A stretch of 64,000 nt of DNA from Adenophora triphylla var. japonica. Taxonomy: Eukaryota; Streptophyta; Magnoliopsida; Asterales; Campanulaceae. Both the position numbers and the translations under genes were made by a program. Under the pieces are notes generated by a model, which was given only the letters and a program-made list of their open reading frames with translations, ran no database searches and was not told the DNA's origin. Of the stretch, positions 44,354 through 55,519 are shown piece after piece. Position 1 is the first letter of the stretch. Each line of letters starts with the position of its first letter. Where the stretch lies: contig JAFEMH010000740.1 of the NCBI GenBank assembly GCA_022495995.1, forward strand, positions 372,001 through 436,000. Direction: 5' to 3'.

Positions 44354-45870
44354 ATGGATTCTTCGTACGTCCCTAGAATTTTGCCGAGGCTTTCGCGGGA
44401 GAGGCAAGCACACTTCCTTGAGCGATTGAAAACGTGGATGCGGCGCCGTATGAGGCATCGAGACGGGCTTTCGAGGTAGGTTTCGTCTTTGCTCGGTTTG
44501 GTCTTTTAAGGAGTTGGTTCTGATTGGGATTTGTTGCGGGCTGCCGCGAAAGTTGCAGGATGTTAGGAGGCACGTGTCTTGTTTCTCCTACAATGAAATG
44601 GTGCCCACTTTTGAGATTTTCGGGCTTTGATTGGAGGGCCGGAGGTGGAGGCCATCTCGCTTCCTTTGGTTGGTGGTCTGCGGTGAGCGTGAAGCTTGCG
44701 AGACTTTCTTCGTACTTCGTTGGAAGAAGTGCGGGGCATGATCCTTGATTCGGGTCATATCGACATTTACGAGGCTGGGAGCGGTTCATGGTTGATGATG
44801 AGAGTGACGTCTCTTGGGATGTATTTGCCTTGTGCGTGATGGCGACGCTTTTCTGGTCGGCTCCACTTGGCATTTGTGATGGCGCTTTGCTAGATGTGGT
44901 AGGGCCTTGCGAAGATGGAGAGGATATTGTCCCGTTGGTCTTTGGGGAGACTCTTCGTGGTATCGACCGTCGCGGCCCAGGGATCGTTTTATGAGAGGAA
45001 GCCCCGCTTTGCTCACCTTGTGGCTGCGAGAGAGACTTCGAGGCCATGCCAGGAAGCTCAGGCGTCGTTTAGCCCGTGGTCATTTGCTCGGCGACCTCTT
45101 GTGTTGGATATGGATCGATCACTTTGGGAGAGATGGATGGCACGGCTTAGTACGCATCGGATCATTTGGTGGGTTCCTTGTTTGGAGGATTGAGACCGGG
45201 GAGGATCTTGCGGGAAGGGTCCTACGTTGTCGAGTTCCGAGGTTTGTCTTGGTCCTCCTTCTATATTCCGTCGCTTGTTTCCGGCGGTTTGGGATGAAGC
45301 GAGAGCCTTTGTTGAGGTGGGATGACCTTGCTGCTGCGGAGGTAGTTCCTCTTTGTATGGCGGCTCAGGTGCCTTCTTGTATTGTACGAGGTATGGAAGT
45401 ATTCCGCTTTCCCTCTGTGGTACTCCTTAGACGTCGGGAGAGTGTCGTGTTGACGGCTCGGTATCGGCTTTGGTATGAGCGGCGTGTTGGGCGATCCCAG
45501 TAGTCTTGGAAAGCGAGGCGTGTACGCGGTGCAGGACCGGTTGCCGTAGCGGCTATTGCCTTAGGAGTGCGAAGCACAGTCGACCCTTTGGATGTGACGG
45601 AGACGCTTTGTTTGACTACGAGACTAGAGTTGACCGGCGACGGGGAGAGGTCCTCTTTTACGGGCTCGCGAGGGAGGAGATCAGCCGAAGCACGGGCGAA
45701 TGAAGCCACGAGAGCTCTTTGGATTGTTTGACTCTACGGGAGGACCCCGGATCTCGGGCGAGAGACGCGAGTTGGTTCACGTGAAGCGAAAGAAGACTCG
45801 CCGGGGACGAGGAAGAAAGGAAAGAATGGCGAGGGACAAGCGCGAGATGGCGCGGAATGACCTCCTAGGT
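44354..45870 (+). pseudogene. Second antisense cargo gene of element 2: DUF7745-like, decayed
   Basis: It begins MDSSYVPRILPRLSRERQAH and has the block CSYNEMVPTFEIFG (in mixed frames near 44580-44620), LTLWLRERLRGHARK (45018-45062), and IIWWVPCLED (about 45160-45190), in the same order as 20306-21788. It ends in a strongly basic tail VKRKKTRRGRGRKERMARDK (about 45780-45840), close to the TRRGKGKGKK tail of element 1. Conservation of start context, order and tail in two families argues for a once-functional gene. Frames are broken repeatedly. Confidence 0.5.
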
Positions 45871-46729
45871 ATCCATTCATTGCATTGCAAACACATTATT
45901 AGTTAAATGTATTAAATTGTCTTTTAGCATGTTGTGAACTTGAGAGTAGACCGTGCTTGAACTCATCAAGAAATGTTGTAACCGTTAGTGATTTGTGATT
46001 TACTTTTAAAGCTTTGTCGAGACGCAAGATCTCTTGTTTGCCTTTGCTTACATTTGTGCATTTTGTCGGCGTCCATCTTTGGACTTTTACATTGCATTCG
46101 CGGGCCCAGACGATGCAGGCCACAGCGGCAATCCCCTTTCTTTGAGGCTTTGTGCTTGGGCGAGAGGTTGAATGCTCCCTTGACAAGTCGTTTTGACGGT
46201 CTTTTCGTAGCTTCCTTGCCTCTTGTTGGCGTCGGGCTCTTGACCTCTTTTGCGGCTTACGCTTGAGCTTCTTTTGTTTTTTTTTTTATATTTTTTTTGT
46301 GAGCCCTTGCTCGAGCTCTTTTTTTTTTTTGAAGCGCGTGAGGCGAAAACAAACCCTTGGCTTGGAAGCGAGACATGAGTCGGTCGTTTGATCTTTAGTG
46401 ACCCTCGGATGTCCTTTGATGTTGCCGCCGTCGTTTGACTTGGTCAAGGTGGCTAACAGGCGTGTTCTTGAAAAGTGCGTAGCTTGATGGAGGTCTTGAT
46501 TGACATTCAAACTTTTGACTTTTTGTGTATTTTTAGACCGGACCAATTAAGGTTGCCTACGTTTCCCCGGACTAGAGGGCTCGGGTGCACGTAGTTCGAC
46601 ACTACATGGAGTGCCAAGAGATCTGCAGTTGTTCTTCTTAGGCGAAGTATCTGCGAAGTTTGCTTAGTTATTTGGATTCATGAAGGGATTGCCGTCTAGG
46701 TACGGTAGCTTCATGGCGCCTCACAGGAG
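45871..46729. other. Spacer between cargo gene and integrase, element 2
   Basis: Contains T-rich runs (46270-46330) and the block GGTTGCCTACGTTTCCCC ... CACGTAGTTCGACAC at about 46550-46605, the counterpart of 22020-22082 in element 1. No gene is supported. Confidence 0.55.
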
Positions 46730-47830
46730 AAGATCTTTTGAACCACGAAAGGGCCGATCCATGTGGGTTCCCATTTTCCCGGTGGGTTGGTTCGAGTGGG
46801 AGGCTTTTCTTTGAGTACAAGGTCACCTTCCACGATGTCTCGGGATTTGACTTTCTTGTCGAAAGCTCTAGCCATCACTGCTTTGATAGGCTCGGACGTG
46901 TTCCATGGCCTTTAGTCGTCGCTCGTCTAGCAGAGCCAATTCGTCATGTCGGCTTGGAGCCATTCGACTTCGTTGATGTCATTTTCCAATGGCGGCACTC
47001 GGAGTGAGGAATTTCTAGCTCGATGGGAAGGGCGCTTCCATCCCGTATGTCGGGGCAAATGGGGTTTCTCCGTAGGCATTACGGCGTGTGCGGTAGCCCC
47101 AAAGTGCAAGGTGCGGCTTCTCGGGCCAATCTCGTCCTCGGGTGGTCATTTTTCGGATGATCCGTTCGAGGTTTTGTTTCTTTGCTTCCACGGCGCCGTT
47201 TGTTTGTGGCCGGTAGGGAGAAGATTTGTGGCGTGTGATCTTGAATTCAGACGGCGATGCAGCCGAATTCCCCTTCGAAGTGTGAGCCGTTGTACGATAT
47301 GACCTCATTTGGGATGCCGTATCGGCGAGATGATGTTTTCCTTGAGGAAATGCGCGACCTTCTTGGAGGTGAGTACCTTGTAGGACTTGGCTTCGACCCG
47401 TTTGGTGAAGTAGTCGATGGCTACTAAGATGAACTCGTGAACATTCTTTGCTGGCGGAGCGATTTTCCCGATGACGTCAATTCCCAGTGGCAAAGGGCGA
47501 GTGTAGTCATGCGGTAGAGATCGTGGGGCGGTAGATGATTGAGGTTGGAGAAGCGTTGGCACTTGTCGCGGCTTCGGACAAAGTGGATGCAATCTGCCTC
47601 CATGGAATCCAGTAGTAGCCCATCCACGAGAATGATTTGCATCGGGGCTCTGGCGTTCATGTGAGGACCGCAAGCCCCATTGTGGACTTCGTTCATGAAC
47701 TTGCTTGCTTCTTCTTGGGCGATGCAGGCGTAGGAGTGGCCCGTGGTAGCGTTTCTTGTATAGCATGTCCCAGGGATGACGAAGTGAGAGGCGGCGTTTT
47801 AGGGCCATGATGCTCTTGGTTTTGATCCCT
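46730..47830 (-). pseudogene. Integrase of element 2
   Basis: The minus strand shows KKRYHGPLLR, SRDKCQRFSNLNHLPPHDLY, GIDVIGKIAPPAKNVHEFIL with the first catalytic Asp, DYFTKRVEAKSYKVL, then PYRPQTNGAVEA with the Glu, TRRNAYGETPFAPTYGMEA, and NDINEVEWLQADM in the C-terminal part. The second catalytic Asp block reads SYNG rather than SDNG near 47290-47300. Several frames are used. Confidence 0.82.
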
Positions 47831-48800
47831 TACGTGTGTGGGTCTTCCTTGTTCATGAAGGTGGTTTCCCGCTCTTGAGGTATTGGAAAATCTTGGTTTA
47901 TCTTTGGAAATGGCATCGGACTTGCGTCTCTTTGGCTCTTGACAATCTTGCAAATCGTTGTGATTAAAACCTTCTCGGCGGCTTGGGCCGGTTTTCTCTC
48001 GTTTGACAACATGCTTAAATGTTTGCTTGATGCATTTATTTAATTAATGTGTTTGCCTTTTGTATAGATGAATTGTTATTAACTTGTTTTGATTAGTTAA
48101 TATCATCATTTATTAAAGATGCAATGAAATGATTTTTTAGGAAGGTCGGACCTTTTATTGAAAGCGTGAAGACTGTAAATTGTTGATCAAAGATTCACAA
48201 TCGTCGGGCGTAAAGCCGTCAGACTCAAAGATGTGAATACACGAGACAACAAGACTCGAAGCTAGACTATAGGCGACGAGGGATTGGACCGAGGCTTCAT
48301 TACTCTCGGATGGGTGTAGCTCTAGAGGGAGTGGTCTTTGGTTCGGGTGGCCAATCTTCCCTTGGCATGAGTCCGGAAAGTAGCTTGCATGCGGTTCGAT
48401 TTCAAACCGGATCGCGGAGGTTTTTGGCTGCTCCCACGATGATGTCCCTCCATTAGTGTTGCCACCGGTCCTTGGGGGTTTTGATGATAGAAGTCGGCGA
48501 GGCTACTTCTAGGAGGGCGAAGCATTCGGCGGTCGGAGTGGATTCTTGCTTGATGTTGATCACTTTCATAGAATGCAGCTTCTTTATACAGGATCTTTGC
48601 TTGGACGACGTTTACAATGTACGATTCGGCGGGACATGCTATATCTCCTTCCACGATTAAGCCTTGGAGGAGGTTGCGCCCATTGTTCGTCCAGTCGGAC
48701 ACAGGAATGTTGAATTGAACTAGGCTGTGATGGTTGTCCCAGTAAGATCCGAGTGTCGGCTAGAGGGTTGTCTTGTGCGGGGGATCGGTGATGAGCCGGT
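47831..48800 (-). pseudogene. RT-less junction and protease-RT spacer of element 2
   Basis: The minus strand reads PAQAAEKVLITTICKIVKSQ then goes straight into the linker that in element 1 lies between the second RNase H and integrase. The first part matches AQAAEEVMTKVN of the intact copy (63870-63900). So RT, RNase H and second RNase H have been deleted as one block near 47915-47920. Upstream (48120-48800), GRNLLQGLIVEGDIACPAES is another spacer piece. Confidence 0.75.
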
Positions 48801-49755
48801 TGCAAGAGGGTTTTCGGCGAAGTAAGGGTCTACTCCTCGATCAATCTCCATTAGGGCATCCATCTCTTGATCCTCTCTCGAAGCATTCTTCACGATCGCA
48901 TATGTCGAGTTGTCATCTGACCCATGAGTTCTTCGATTTCTAGCTCGTCGCGGCTTAGAGCGTGGATGTAGGGATCACTTCGTAGCGGGACGAGGTAGGA
49001 GAATCATGCAGGGAAGAGTATTCGGTCATGTCGGGACCTTCTTACAGGTCGTAGCTTGCGGCCGAGCACTTGCCATTGCACTTTGCTTCCGCGGATCACT
49101 TCGATCGCTCCGTTGGCATTGATGATTTCACGCATTGGTGAAGAGTAGATGATCTTTGCTTTCATCGATGTATCGAGCCGTCCCAACAAAGCGAAGAAGG
49201 TTGGTTTGATTTCCACGACTTGGAGACTCTGAGACTCCGGTTGTACGTCGGGTGGATCCTCAAATTGATGACTCCTACGATTGGTCGTGCGGTGGAGTCG
49301 TAGGCTCGGATTACGAGGTGAAGGCCTTATCGAGAGAAGCGGTCGATGCGGAGTCTTTTCAATGTGCTTAAGCGATGATGTTGGCTAACGAGCCGTTATC
49401 AATCAAAGACGTTCGGGAGGAAGAACATCTCTATCTTTATGAGGATGAGGAGGGCTTCGTTGTGCCGATTCTCACATATTGGCAAGTTATAAATGCTGTG
49501 AAGGCTAAACCGCTTCCCGTGCTACCATTTGACTCGGTCTCTTACAGGAACGTTCGATCCATCCATTTGTATGCCTTGGGTGGGGCAAAGATCGTAGGGA
49601 GACGGTTGCCCTTGGGCGTTCTTGTCGGAATTCCCGGTCACGAGACCTTTTGACTCTTGTTTCACGCTCCCGATCATAGCGGGACGGCATGCGACGGTTT
49701 CGGAAAGTGCGGGGAGTGCAGCTCTCGCTTGGAGTTTCATCAAAGGCTATTGAGT
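48801..49755 (-). pseudogene. Protease region of element 2
   Basis: On the minus strand near 49370-49410 the sequence reads SLIDNGSLANIIA, the aspartic protease active site (DNGS), followed downstream by RAYDSTARPIVGVINL, which matches KAYDSTSRTVLGVTTLN of the copy at 62141. MEIKPTFFALLGRLDTSMKA (49157-49216) follows. Frames are broken. Confidence 0.65.
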
Positions 49756-50787
49756 TTACCACTGTCGTTCCGGGGAATGGATTTCCGATGGTATTGGGAC
49801 CACGGGGGCGTTCAATTTTCCCTCCTCAATGAGCCTGGACCACACAGCGAGCACGAAGCAATTGTCGGTGGTGTGGCGGGGTAGTTGTGGAAAGGCGCGG
49901 TGCTTGCTCATATCCATGTTGGGTTTGAGAGTCTTCGGTTGGAAATTCTCGAGTGGTTTGAGAAGATTTCGCTTCACGAAAGCTTCAAATACTTGACCCG
50001 AGGGCATTTCCGGGTTATCTAAATCTTTGGGCTGTGGGAAGCGAGGGGTTGCTATTCTTTGGGGCTTGATCGCGGTTTACTTGAGCTCAGTTACGAATGT
50101 AGTGCCTTTGTTCATTTGCTTCCTTTCCTTTGGTCGGGCGGGAGTTGAAGTTGCCGGAGTTTGTTCGATAGCGGTAAGATGAGGCGGGGTTCTTGTTGCC
50201 TTTTGAAGACTCGAGTCTTTTCAAACTTTGTCCGGCGTTGACCGTGGCACGGAGATCCGGATAGAAATGGTGGGCGATCAAGGTTCTCAAAGATGGCTTG
50301 AGGCGGGAATGGAAGATGTCCATCTGCTCTTCTTTGGAAAGTGGATCCATTATCTCGCTTAGCTTCGGTTCCATCTTTTGTAGAATTCGCCCCTGGTTCG
50401 TCATCCTTTTGTTCGGTGGCTTGCGAGTCATGGCGGTTTGTTTCCCATTCAAGATTGGCGCGGTACTTCTCGAGGAAGATTTCAGCGATCTGATCCCACG
50501 TGGAGCGGTTTTACGCCTTCACATTGAGGAACCACCTTAGTCTTTGTGGATTTGAGGAATGCGAAAATGATGCGCCATCTGTTGAGGTTGCCCCTTTGGC
50601 TCTCATACCCAGGACGTAGGTGTCGATGTGGGTTTTGGGCATTACATTCCGTCAAACTTTTCCATTTCCGGCATCTGAACTTTGGAGGGAGAGGGACCAC
50701 TTTGTTCGGATCGGTAGGCGGGAGGAGTCCTTGAGAACTAGCTAGCTTGCCTTGCATGTCTTTCATTTGTTCAATCAGCCAAGCCAT
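49756..50787 (-). pseudogene. Gag of element 2
   Basis: Pieces: MAWLIEQMKDMQGKLASSQG (50728-50787), PPKFRCRKW, KLSEIMDPLSKEEQMDIFHS (about 50300-50370), SLRTLIAHHFYPDLRATVNA, and a downstream part with FEAFVKRNLLKPLENFQPK and RHTTDNCFVLAVWSRLIEEG (49756-50007). The last resembles the zinc-knuckle region HDTD-C-L...IEEGKL of Tat gag. It is the RNA-packing protein; several frames are needed. Confidence 0.75.
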
Positions 50788-52873
50788 GTGAGGATCAGGT
50801 ATGCAGGTGGGTTACCGTTTTAGGGACGGAAGCCGAAGATGGAGGTGGATTGGGCGATGGGATCGCCATTCGGGAGTCTTGGGGAGGTAGTTGAGTGTAT
50901 ACCAACCCATACCACAGGGTGTTGAAGTTGAGGGCGTGATTGCCGGGTCCGCTAAGGGTTGTGTTTGGGAAGCTGGGAAACGATTCGTTAGCCCCAATTG
51001 GCGAGACTAGCGGTGGCAAGCTTGAGATGTCGGGATATCCGCTCGGGATACTGTCCCTGGTAAGAATGGGGACTTTTGATTGTGGTTGCGAGGCTCGTAT
51101 AGAGCAAAGGATTGAATCTGGGGGATGCAAGATGCATTGGGATGCAGCGGAAGCGAGCACGTATGTGTCTTTGTTGGTGCGAAGCTTGATGTGCGAAGCG
51201 GAAAGCCCATCTTGGCGGGCATGTCGGGCTGCTTGGCCCAGCGCTGAGGAGGCTTTGAGCGAGAGGCGCTGCGTTCTTTGGGATCTCGTAGCTTGGCGGA
51301 GGCGGGACACTGCGATAGCTTTGAGAAAGGGGAGCCGGTATATCTTCGTCCTCTATGAGAACGAAAGGTTCCATCAGGTTGAGAAGCTGCAGCTGTTCCT
51401 CGAAGACGCGGGGTGTCTACGATCCGAGGCTTCTTTGTTCCTCTTGGCGCTTCTTGATGGTTTCGAAGGCTCGCGACACCTCCTCCCATTGTCGGAGGTT
51501 CCTTAGTGGCGGGGTTCCGTTTCCCTCAGCTGTTATCTGTTGATCCCGTCATGGGGAGTATTGGGACGGTGCGGACCGTTGAAGCCCTGGAAGGAGCTAT
51601 CGGACCTTGTGACCTCGATGCGAAAAGGCGGCTTCCGAGGGATTCTCGGCCACTCTCGGTTATTTGGAGGGGTGACGGGCAAGGTTTAGACACGGGAATG
51701 GCCTAACGGGATAAAGGGAAAGCTCACGTGGCATGCGGTTTCCGTTTCTTTTATTTTTGATTTTTGTTGTTTTAATTTACTTAAAACAAGATTTTCTCAG
51801 AATCCTAGGTAGGTTGGAAAAGATTGCTCTTCTTTTTCGCAACTATGCTAGATCACAGGTCGATGGAGACCATACGTGCGGCTATAAGCCCCTCGTTTTG
51901 CACTGTATTTCGACATCCCGGGGTGGGACGGCCCCGGGCGAGGTCCTATAGTGCAAGCGGTTTCCACCGGCCTAAAAGAAAAATCGAACCTAAGGACCGA
52001 GCTGTCATGTTCGTTTTGATGCGTTAGCCATGTGAATAGTGAACCGAGCCGGCCACGAGTCAAGATCAAGTCAAGAGTTCGGCATGACCTCTCTTTACCT
52101 TGCTTGCGCAAGGGATACGTGACGTTAGGCGTTGGGTGGGTCATATTGTCATAGGCGACGTATCAAAGGCGTGATGACATGGTGTCATGTGGCGTGGATG
52201 TATATCCGGGACGGAACATCGTGCAGGTGTAGCTTCGGAAATCAAGATCAGGTCAAGATTTTAGCATGACCTTTCATCGCTTTGCTTGCGCAAGGGATCT
52301 TGAGTTCCGAGCCTTGACTCGAGAAAATGGCCGGCATGGTATATGTATCAGCTGTATGACACCTGACTGGGTAAAAACCAGCAGTCGGGACAAAGTGTGA
52401 CTCAAGACTCAAACGTGCAGGGTTGACGCTTGGCTAGGATGGGATGTTTGGAATGATCCCGTGCGCGCCCAAGAGGCCTAGGAAGACCAAACGGACTGCA
52501 ACTGAGACCACTCCGGGTTAAGGGTTGTAGTGTGCAGTGTATCCGAGGCAGCAGTGCGCATAGTGTGCGGTGTAACCGAGGCAGCAGTGTGAGTAGAGTG
52601 CGGTGTAACCGAGGCGACGGTGCGCGTAGTGTGCGGTCTCTAAAATTCTTTTTCTGAGTAAAATAGAAATTTTTGAAGAATTTTAAATGTATGCACAGAT
52701 GTATATTGATGCATTTTTTTTTTGTATTTTTATTTTTTTTTTTGTAAAATAAAAACGAAGCACGTCTTGGCACACACACAACTTGATTAAAGGAAGGGGT
52801 AAAATGAAAGTTTGACCCTCATCATTGTTTTAAAAATCTTTTGTTTTGTTTTAAAAGTTTTTAAAACAAAATT
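50788..52873 (-). other. Gag N-terminal region and leader of element 2
   Basis: Minus-strand open stretches (50795-51310, 51007-51489) rich in Pro, Ser and Arg may be gag N-terminal sequence in two frames; I recognise no domain. From about 51540 to 52873 only leader sequence is seen, with a 34-bp repeat at 52528-52632. Confidence 0.4.
52528..52632. repeat. 34-bp tandem repeat in the leader of element 2
   Basis: Three and a half copies of AGTGTGCGGTGTAACCGAGG followed by CAGCAGTGCGCGT. The equivalent leader position of element 1 has a degraded version (33855-33935). Confidence 0.8.
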
Positions 52874-52892
52874 CCCCAGCGGAGTCGCCAAC
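52874..52892 (-). other. Primer binding site of element 2
   Basis: The minus strand reads TTGGCGACTCCGCTGGGGA right after the 5' LTR. It is the cleanest primer site in the window; its complement ends in CCA as expected for a tRNA 3' end. Confidence 0.7.
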
Positions 52893-54370
52893 TGAAATTA
52901 CCCGGGATCCGGCTCGCGCGCGGATGGTGCCCCCGTGCATCTCGCGTTCGTTCGCTGTTCGGGAATGTTCGCCCGGATCCGAGAGCGGCAAGACAATCGC
53001 GCCCGGCATCTGGCTTATTCCGTCTTAGCGTTTTGCGAGGTTGGAGGTGTCTCGCTGTGTTTTGCTTTGTAGAGTCGCCACGCCGTTTTTATTAAGCCCA
53101 AAACATTGAAAAAGGGCATCAGTTTAAAGATAAATTTTAAACTGTTTTTGTGTGATGAGATTTTGAGTTCGGAGGTCAGATGACTCCTCGGGAAGAGAAT
53201 ATTAGAATATTAGAGCTCACCCGAGTAGCCTCGTAAAACGAGTCTTTCGGATACCCCTAATATCCTTTAAAAAGTTGTGTGTGTGTGTGTGTGCTTTTAA
53301 AAATGCATGCTGTATCGGATGTCTACATTGTATTGAAATGTATTGAAATAGAATAGGAAGGAAGCCTTACCAATGTTGGTTCGTGTCTGTCTTCCGCAGG
53401 GGAATAGTGTTTGAGGTCGGAGTAGCGTTCCGGATTGCTTCGGGGATGCCGGTTGTACGCGGACAGAGTTTCGGCGTGAGTTGAGGTTGTAGGCTGCGTT
53501 CGGGCAGAGGTTCGGCGTGCGTGGGGATCGTCGGGACCACTCGGGCAGAGGTTCGGCGTGCGTTGTGGTGGCGAGTCACTCGGGCGGAGTTTCGGCGTGG
53601 TTTGGGATCGTCGGTTTGACTCGGAAAGAGCGGGACACCGGGAAAGACCGAGCGAGGCCTCGGAGTACCACGAGGGGCCTCGAGTACCTCGAGAGTGCCT
53701 CGGGGCAGCGCGGGAGCGTCTCGGGAGCGCTCGGAGAGGCTTCGGAGCACCTCGAGGGGGCTCGGAAGGCCTCGGAAGGATCCGAAGGGGCCGGGAATGC
53801 CTCGAAAGGGCTTAGAAGGGGAGCCAGAAGGCTTAGGGAGGAAGAGAGAAGAGGGAGGTGTGTAAAAATGAGGAGGGGGAGCCCTCTATTTATAGTCTCA
53901 GATTTGGTGCAAAGAGGTCCGTACGGACCTCCTTGGTTATCCAGATTTTGGTTTTCCTCGATTTGAGGGAATATGCAATGATGGTGAATATTCTGGAAAT
54001 GATGATGTCCCCTTGCAAAGAGGTCCGTACGGACCATCTTGCATGCAAAGAGGTCCGTACGGACCAAGTCTGCATGGAAACCATCATTTCTCCCGGGATT
54101 TGAGGGAATATTGTGGACTTTAAGGGGATTTAGTAATTATGGAAACAAAGAGGTCCGTACGGACCTATATTGCTTTTCCAGTTTCCTGAAAATTCCCGAA
54201 AGGCCCTTTTGTCCCTTTTTATCCCAGAAAGGCTCCTCCCCTAGTTTGGTTGGGGGTTTGAGAGGGTTTTGAGAGGGTTTTGAGTGAGAGAGGTCTCTGA
54301 GACTGCGTGGATGAGTCTGCGGTGTTTCCCGTGTGTTTGAAAGGGAGTGATCCAGATTGGGGTACTTACA
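52893..54370 (-). repeat. 5' LTR of element 2 (right copy)
   Basis: 1478 bp, plus-strand ends TGAAATTACC and GGTACTTACA, the same termini as LTR 1. It has a (GT)n run near 53277, a minus-strand TATA box at 53888-53896, and four perfect GGTCCGTACGGACC palindromes. Confidence 0.9.
53888..54165 (-). promoter_or_regulatory. LTR 2 promoter: TATA box and four palindromes
   Basis: The minus-strand TATA box (CTATAAATAGAGGG) is preceded by GGTCCGTACGGACC at 53916-53929, 54022-54035, 54052-54065 and 54152-54165, each within GCAAAGAGGTCCG or CAAAGAGGTCCG context. Two are 30 bases apart. Confidence 0.75.
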
Positions 54371-54443
54371 CAGGGGTATTTTAATCTTTTCCCTTTGATT
54401 TCTGATTGAAAGGTGATGTGTGGGCTGTGGCATGGCTGCCACG
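54371..54443 (-). repeat. Element-1-type LTR fragment, left of element 3
   Basis: CAGGGGTATTTTAATC to GGCTGCCACG matches LTR 1 at 15245-15319 in the same direction. It continues after element 3 at 62001. Its own left part is absent, replaced by element 2. Confidence 0.85.
54439..54443. repeat. Target site duplication of element 3, left
   Basis: CCACG, identical to 62001-62005. Removal of element 3 and one copy restores GCCACGTGTCCCATG of LTR 1. Confidence 0.95.
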
Positions 54444-55497
54444 TGTAGACACCCCATTCTGAACCAATAAATCATGATTACACTACTCTTAGTCTCTCTT
54501 TTATGTTTTGATGAAAGCGTATCAGTTTCGTCATGTTTCGTTAAGTTTCTAACTAACCTCGTTAGTTTTGAATCTAACTGACTAACGGAATAAACTGAAG
54601 AGGACAAAATAGTCATCAGACTAGATATCTCGCACGAGATATCATATCTCGCGCGAGATATCCCCTCGACAGGATGTGCAGAAATCACTCTCCTTCTCCG
54701 TTTCAACCTCCTTTCTTGATAAACCTCATCTAATCCGGTTCTCCAATTAGAATTGAGTTCTGGAAGCTTCCTAGGAGTGTTTTACCTCTCCACCTCTACC
54801 TCTTAAACCCCTATAAATACTTGATGACTTTCACTGTTTCAAAGGTCCAGATTTTTACACACAACACACACAATTTGTTGGTTTCTCTCCTCGAAAGATT
54901 CCTTCAAATCACTCACAAAACCTCCCTAAAATCACCTAAAGTTTGTTTATCAACCCTGTTGATCAACAAACATCCAAACCCGAATCAAGGATTGAGGCGA
55001 AGCTCTGTCCGCATCAAGATTTGACTCTCATATTGAGTCGAAACTCTGCCCAAATCACTTATCGATCGAGAAAACATCTTAGAACCACGTTCTAAATCAA
55101 ATCCTCCCTAAACTAGGTAAACTCCTATACTTTTACTCTTTTCTTCTTAATCTCTCTCTATTGGCTTTTAGAGTGGTGTAATCCCATCAAAAGGATTAGC
55201 CTAGAGTCCCTTCAATCGATGAAGGCGATCTCGAAGCGTACAATCCGACATTCTTAATCAAGAAATTGATTAGGATTTTCTTGTTCTTTATTTAATTAGT
55301 AATTAAAAAGATTGATAATACTCAATTGGCAAGACCGATCTCCGGATTGGGTGGAATGGATGCTCCTCGACCTACCCATTCGATAACTTAACCCCCGAAC
55401 CCTCAAATCTCTTTAAAATCAAAAAGGTTTTTCTTATTGTTTTCCTAAATAAATAATAAGTGGCGACTCTGTTATTCAAAATTCACGCATCGCTACA
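54444..55497 (+). repeat. 5' LTR of element 3
   Basis: 1054 bp. TATA box CTATAAATAC at 54811-54820. Two palindromes about 150 bases upstream: GATATCTCGCACGAGATATC (54624-54643) and ATATCTCGCGCGAGATAT (54644-54661). TGGCGACTCT lies at 55461-55470 near the LTR end. Confidence 0.96.
54624..54818 (+). promoter_or_regulatory. LTR 3 promoter: paired palindromes and TATA box
   Basis: Two abutting dyads with core TCTCGNNCGAGA; the second is a perfect 18-base palindrome. The TATA box is at 54812-54818. The same pair occurs in the 3' LTR at 61127-61146 and 61147-61164. Further pairs lie in the leader (55650-55687) and before gag (56811-56843). Confidence 0.75.
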
Positions 55498-55519
55498 GTT
55501 TGACGATTCTGCTGGGGAC
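55498..55519 (+). other. Primer binding site of element 3
   Basis: GTTTGACGATTCTGCTGGGGAC starts at the LTR end. Allowing for changes it matches the primer sites of elements 1 and 2. Confidence 0.6.

Larger units (their letters stand above)
36568..54370 (-). mobile_element. Element 2: Tat-type element with two antisense cargo genes and no RT
   Basis: About 17.8 kb, transcribed on the minus strand. The right (5') LTR is 52893-54370; the left (3') LTR is about 36568-37965. Gag lies near 50787-49756, protease near 49410-49200, integrase 47830-46730, then plus-strand cargo genes at 40856-43850 and 44354-45870, large tandem arrays, purine tract and LTR. RT and both RNase H domains are missing (junction near 47918), so the copy needs enzymes from another element. 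The two flanks are unrelated: chromovirus on the left, element-1-type LTR on the right, with no matching target duplication. Confidence 0.85.

Noticed and set aside
49375..49653. Plus-strand frame MMLANEPLSIKDVREEEHLY
   Set aside because: The other strand carries the protease motif SLIDNGSLANIIA at the same place, so this is a mirror frame.
54366..54380. Target site duplication for element 2
   Set aside because: CAGGG on the right has no equal on the left border near 36563-36568.
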